Assembly (NCBI GenBank): GCA_002299125.1 | Contig: DBNU01000040.1 | Coordinates: 1-8,581 of the forward strand | Reading direction: 5' to 3' | DNA from: Proteobacteria bacterium UBA664 | GTDB lineage: Bacteria > Pseudomonadota > Gammaproteobacteria > UBA7966 | Length of the DNA stretch: 8,581 bases | In this document: piece by piece, positions 6,271-8,581 of the stretch | How positions within the stretch are numbered: position 1 is the stretch's first letter | How the letters are laid out: each line of letters begins with the position of its first letter | Program-made: the position numbers and the translations under genes | Notes under the pieces: generated by a model | What the model was told of the DNA's origin: nothing | The model's input: only the letters and a program-made list of their open reading frames with translations | Database searches by the model: none

Positions 6271-6515
6271 CGGGGCGTGGCGATGCCGCGCGGCACGACA
6301 CCGGGATTGCCCGCCGTGCCGGTTTGCGCCCGCAGATTGCGCAGCACCGCCCAGTGCCCGGCACGCGCAACCGTCAGCCTGACTGCGGGCTGATCCAGCC
6401 ACCCAGACTCATTGGCGTAGCCGGTGGCCTCTGCGCGCACCATGGGCCGGGCGAACACCCGGGCGTGGGACCAATGTGCAGGAAGGCCATCACCAATCCG
6501 GCGGGATGCGACACC
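6247..6515 (-). other. gene-poor gap with a long open minus-strand frame, possible gene remnant
   Basis: No recognisable gene lies between the Uma2 remnant and hicB. On the minus strand, in the same frame as hicB and directly after its TAG, the frame stays open through this gap and into the Uma2 antisense. It encodes stretches such as RVFARPMVRAEATGYANESG and GHWAVLRNLRAQTG, whose mixed composition looks more protein-like than the plus-strand frames. No credible start with a ribosome site is seen, and I do not recognise the family. It may be a decayed gene or chance in GC-rich DNA. Confidence 0.2.
6258..6279. terminator. GC-rich stem-loop after the Uma2 remnant stop (possible terminator)
   Basis: CGCGCCC (6258-6264) can pair with GGGCGTG (6273-6279), with one G-T pair, about 12 bases past the stop. 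The equivalent site after the intact Uma2 gene also folds. No T tract follows, so it is only terminator-like. Confidence 0.3.
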
Positions 6516-6863
6516 CTATCTGTGGCTGACGGATTGCGCCAGTTTCTGTGACACGATGGCGTTCAAGGAAACACCGGCCTGTGCAGCCTCCACCGCGAGC
6601 GCCCGGTGCAGGCGTTTATCGATCCGCACATTGAATTGCCCGCTGTATTCTTTGCGTGAGGGCGCGACCGGCACTTCCTGGCCACGCTTCTGGTAGCTCT
6701 CCTGCACGCCTTTCCACGCCGCTGCCAATTCATTCAGCGCCTGTTCCGGCGTATCGGCGAAAGCAGACACATTCGGCAGCTCCACAAAATGGGCCAGCCA
6801 ATCACCTTCGTCGTCCAGGAACAGATTCACGGCATATCCGTCAAATCGATCATTCGCCGCCAT
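6516..6863 (-). CDS. hicB: HicB-family antitoxin
   Basis: A 115-residue two-domain antitoxin. Residues 10-50 form the partial RNase H-like fold typical of HicB (YAVNLFLDDEGDWLAHFVEL, then PNVSAFADTPEQALNEL). Residues about 77-108 form a ribbon-helix-helix, Arc-like DNA-binding domain (FNVRIDKRLHRALAVEAAQA, then GVSLNAIVSQKL). By family it binds and blocks the HicA mRNA interferase and represses the operon through the ribbon-helix-helix domain. It starts at ATG 6863, 14 bases inside the end of hicA, with GAGG six bases upstream within hicA. That is the standard toxin-first hicAB order with translational coupling. Both domains look whole, so a working antitoxin is likely. Confidence 0.9.
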   Translation of the reverse strand: MAANDRFDGYAVNLFLDDEGDWLAHFVELPNVSAFADTPEQALNELAAAWKGVQESYQKRGQEVPVAPSRKEYSGQFNVRIDKRLHRALAVEAAQAGVSLNAIVSQKLAQSVSHR

Positions 6864-7095
6864 GCTCCACCTCGTATTGCATCAGGAATTGTTCAACTTG
6901 ATAGCCCTTGGCCTTGCCATCGCGGCCTTCCTGAATCGAAAGCCGGCAGCCGGTCGGGGAGTACCAGATTTGATGACTTCCGCTCTGGTATTCGAACGTC
7001 CAGTCGGCCCGGCGCAACAGTGTTTGCAGATCGGCAAACGACAGGTCGCGTGGATTGCTCCTGGCCCTTGCCAGGAGTTTCCCTTGCCTCGTCAC
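6850..7095 (-). CDS. hicA: HicA-family mRNA interferase toxin
   Basis: An 81-residue protein of the slightly extended HicA type: KLLARARSNPRDLSFADLQT, then a double-stranded-RNA-binding-like core with the conserved SGSHQIWY (His41 as expected catalytic residue), and GKAKGYQVEQFL near the C-terminus. By family it cleaves mRNA on or near ribosomes until bound by HicB. I chose GTG 7095 because homology begins there (VTRQGKLL). The frame is open to 7212, but those extra residues match nothing known, and no good Shine-Dalgarno precedes the GTG. A TACAGT just upstream could be a -10 for a nearly leaderless message, but this is weak. It lies 14 bases into hicB in one operon. The final residues (EVEHGGE) are a short acidic tail. 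Confidence 0.85.
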   Translation of the reverse strand: MTRQGKLLARARSNPRDLSFADLQTLLRRADWTFEYQSGSHQIWYSPTGCRLSIQEGRDGKAKGYQVEQFLMQYEVEHGGE

Positions 7096-7394
7096 GGTGT
7101 GACTGTATTCAGGTTCACCGGCCCCATAAAAAAGCCCTGTGGAAAGAGGCGATAAGTGCCGTCGCATGGGCGAATCCAGCCGGGCGCTGCTCCAATAGCA
7201 ATTCCCGATCACATGAGTCGTTGCCGAGACATTGAACCCCGACCGGATCTCAGCCGTGTGGGTGTCCGGCTCGGCGGTGCCGACTGACCCCCGACATACA
7301 CTGATGGCGGGCGTCCATCACGCCGCATTCCGCGCACTCCGCCCACCCCTCGCAGGCCATGGCTATGATTTGCAACCCCAACGGAGGGATCGCG
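7096..7394. other. divergent intergenic region between hicA and the Uma2 gene
   Basis: About 300 bases carry no convincing gene on either strand. The frame extending hicA upstream to 7212 has no family resemblance. The region must hold the hicAB promoter (minus strand) and the Uma2 promoter (plus strand). A TATGAT at 7364-7369 is a reasonable -10 for the latter, but no good -35 is paired with it. No obvious operator repeat was found. Confidence 0.4.
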
Positions 7395-7976
7395 ATGGGA
7401 TTGTTCAGACGAGATGCAGAGCGTCACACCTACAGCGACTACCGGCGCTGGCCGGAGGCGACGCGCTTTGAGCTCATCGACGGGGTGGCCTACGCCATGG
7501 CCCCTGCGCCGACCCGGCTGCACCAGGAGGTGCTGTTGGAGTTGGCGCGTCAGGTGGCCAATGCGCTGCAGGGGCAGCCCTGCCGGGCCTTCATCGCGCC
7601 CTTCGATGTGCGTCTGCCGCGCGCCGGGGAGGCCGACGATGACATCGACACCGTCGTCCAGCCGGATCTCGTGGTGTGTGATCCCGCGAAGCTCGATGAG
7701 CGGGGCTGCCGCGGGGCACCCGATTGGGTGGTGGAGATCCTGTCGACGGCGACGGCGGGTCACGATCAGATCCTCAAGCGGGCGCTCTATGAACGCGCTG
7801 GGGTGAGCGAATATTGGTTGCTGCACCCGGTGGATCGGATCGTGACGGTGTATCGGCTGGAGGCCGCCCGCTATGGCGTGCCGGAGGTGCGGGAGATCAG
7901 TGGCCGCCAGTCGGTTGGGGTGCTGCCCGGAGTCGACATCGACTGGGATGCGTTCGCCGCAGTTTTCGCGTCGTGA
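7395..7976 (+). CDS. Uma2-family (DUF820) putative PD-(D/E)XK endonuclease
   Basis: A complete 193-residue member of the Uma2/DUF820 family. It begins SDYRRWPE-A-TRFELIDGVAYAMAPAP (14-39), followed by HQEVLLELARQV. The nuclease core shows VVQPDLVVCDP (Asp91), WVVEILSTAT (Glu114) and the helix ILKRALYERAGVSEYWL with Lys128. These fit the PD-(D/E)XK arrangement, and no catalytic position seems lost. The family is widespread in cyanobacteria and other bacteria and often multicopy; its biological substrate is unknown. I chose ATG 7395 because GGAGGG sits six bases upstream and homology begins immediately. The ATG at 7359 in the same frame would add 12 unsupported residues. Its last 55 codons are duplicated as a remnant at 6081-6246. 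It is followed by a GC-rich stem-loop and then a separate DUF433 gene. Confidence 0.9.
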   Translation: MGLFRRDAERHTYSDYRRWPEATRFELIDGVAYAMAPAPTRLHQEVLLELARQVANALQGQPCRAFIAPFDVRLPRAGEADDDIDTVVQPDLVVCDPAKLDERGCRGAPDWVVEILSTATAGHDQILKRALYERAGVSEYWLLHPVDRIVTVYRLEAARYGVPEVREISGRQSVGVLPGVDIDWDAFAAVFAS

Positions 7977-8000
7977 TGGGCACAGCGCGCGCCCTCTGAT
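7811..8000. repeat. direct repeat, right copy (3' end of intact Uma2 gene)
   Basis: Partner of 6081-6270 in the same orientation. Differences are scattered and leave the reading frame intact in both copies. The pair encloses hicAB and its promoter region. Confidence 0.88.
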
Positions 8001-8010
8001 CGGGCCGCGC
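7987..8010. terminator. GC-rich stem-loop after the Uma2 gene (possible terminator)
   Basis: GCGCGCCC (7987-7994) pairs with GGGCCGCGC (8002-8010) with one bulged C and a 7-base loop, about 10 bases after the Uma2 stop. There is no T tract. A related stem follows the Uma2 remnant. Confidence 0.35.
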
Positions 8011-8113
8011 GACGCAGGTCAGCCGCGTGGGTTGTGTCCGCAGTTCGCAGATCCATCGAAACCGGTGCCGCCGCTATCATTGCTGTGGACTGCACTTTGA
8101 TCGGGAGAGTCGC

Positions 8114-8344
8114 ATGGTTCAGCTTGACCGTATTACCCAGGATCCCAACGTGATGGGCGGGAAGGCGTGCATTCGCGGCATGCGGGTCACGGTGGGGATG
8201 ATTGTCGGCCAGTTCGGTGCCGGTCGCAGCGTAGACGAAGTTCTGGCCGACTACCCATACCTCGAGCGCGAAGACATCCTGCAAGCGCTGCGCTACGCGG
8301 CTTGGCGCACCGAAGAGCGCGAGGTCGATCTGGCACGCGCGTGA
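8114..8344 (+). CDS. DUF433 family antitoxin-like protein
   Basis: A 76-residue protein showing the DUF433 pattern: LDRITQDPNVMGGKACIRGM, RVTVGMIVGQ, then SVDEVLADYPYLEREDILQA and LRYAAWRTEER. The family is a small helical, HTH-like fold (VapB45-type) and is commonly encoded just before a PIN-like DUF5615 protein, as here. It is therefore the likely antitoxin of the pair. It starts at ATG 8114 with GGAGA (8104-8108) five bases upstream. A longer start at 8027 in the same frame adds residues without family resemblance. A TATCAT at 8075-8080 could be a -10 box, with no clear -35. Its TGA (8342-8344) overlaps the GTG of the next gene by four bases, indicating coupled translation. Confidence 0.9.
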   Translation: MVQLDRITQDPNVMGGKACIRGMRVTVGMIVGQFGAGRSVDEVLADYPYLEREDILQALRYAAWRTEEREVDLARA

Positions 8345-8581
8345 AGGTGCTCGTCGACATGAATCTGTCGCCGCACTGGGTGAACGTGCTGATGGGTGCC
8401 GGCATCGAGGCGGCGCACTGGTCGACGCTGGGAGCGCGGAACGCAACGGACGCGGAAATCATGGCCTTCGCCCGGATCAACAACTACGTCGTGCTGACGC
8501 ACGATCTGGATTTCAGTGCAATTTTGGCCGCTACGCAGGGCAGAAGTCCCAGCGTGGCGCAAATTCGCACCGAAAATGTCA
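8341..8581 (+). CDS. DUF5615 family PIN-like protein, toxin-like (3' end outside window)
   Basis: From GTG 8341 the frame is open to the window end, giving 80 residues of a protein usually about 110-120 long. It shows the PIN-like acidic site: VDMNLSPHW (Asp6, Asn8), the ATDAEIMAFA segment (Asp37, Glu39) and VVLTHDLDFSAIL (Asp55, Asp57). The Mut7-C/DUF5615 group is regarded as PIN-fold ribonuclease toxins of VapC45 type. It overlaps the DUF433 gene by four bases (GTGA), the normal arrangement for this pair. The C-terminal part, including any remaining catalytic residues, cannot be judged. Toxicity is inferred from family and context. Confidence 0.87.
   Translation, partial: MKVLVDMNLSPHWVNVLMGAGIEAAHWSTLGARNATDAEIMAFARINNYVVLTHDLDFSAILAATQGRSPSVAQIRTENV

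Noticed and set aside
7209..7826. Minus-strand open frame of 205 codons opposite the Uma2 gene
   Set aside because: The plus strand encodes a complete Uma2 protein with a good ribosome site; the antisense frame is a by-product of GC-rich codons.
6081..8000. Composite transposon or integron cassette bounded by the Uma2 repeats
   Set aside because: There is no transposase, integrase, terminal inverted repeat or attC-like structure, and the repeats are gene fragments.
1..8581. CRISPR array, tRNA or rRNA genes
   Set aside because: No series of regularly spaced repeats with unique spacers, no cloverleaf-like segment and no rRNA signature was seen on either strand.

Overview
The window reads as chromosomal DNA from a GC-rich proteobacterium. 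All genes favour codons ending in G or C, and several carry Shine-Dalgarno-like GGAG/GGAGGG motifs. A Gamma- or Betaproteobacterium fits the gene families, but nothing here fixes the genus. No rRNA, tRNA, CRISPR array, transposase or integrase gene was recognised.

Left part (1-3527, + strand): the 3' end of a surface-polysaccharide (O-antigen type) operon. Three genes lie head to tail with short overlaps: the C-terminal end of an O-antigen ligase/polymerase-like membrane protein, a complete glutamine-hydrolysing asparagine-synthetase-type amidotransferase, and a complete GT4-type glycosyltransferase. Their likely joint role is sugar amidation, glycan assembly and ligation or polymerisation.

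Junction (about 3528-3816): the polysaccharide operon stops and, within about a dozen bases, the stump of a P-loop ATPase gene begins on the opposite strand. It keeps its N-terminus and Walker A motif but is cut after about 62 residues. Between this stump and the next gene are three CTATAG palindromes spaced exactly 10 bp apart, which look like an operator.

Right part (3817-8581): an accessory stretch of small toxin-antitoxin-like and nuclease-like genes. In order these are: an XRE/HTH antitoxin-like protein with no visible toxin (+); a large AAA-ATPase-like/PD-(D/E)XK protein (-); a truncated 3' fragment of a Uma2 gene (+); a HicA-HicB toxin-antitoxin pair (-); a complete Uma2-family (DUF820) putative nuclease (+); and a DUF433 antitoxin-like gene overlapping a DUF5615 PIN-like gene that runs off the window end (+). 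The Uma2 fragment and the 3' end of the intact Uma2 gene form a direct repeat of about 190 bp (15 mismatches counted by eye) that brackets hicAB.

The polysaccharide genes work as one unit. The right-hand genes look like independent modules gathered by recombination next to a variable surface locus. I see no convincing new multi-gene system. The best leads are the helically phased CTATAG array with its orphan antitoxin, the ATPase gene cut at the operon boundary, and the Uma2 direct repeats around hicAB.
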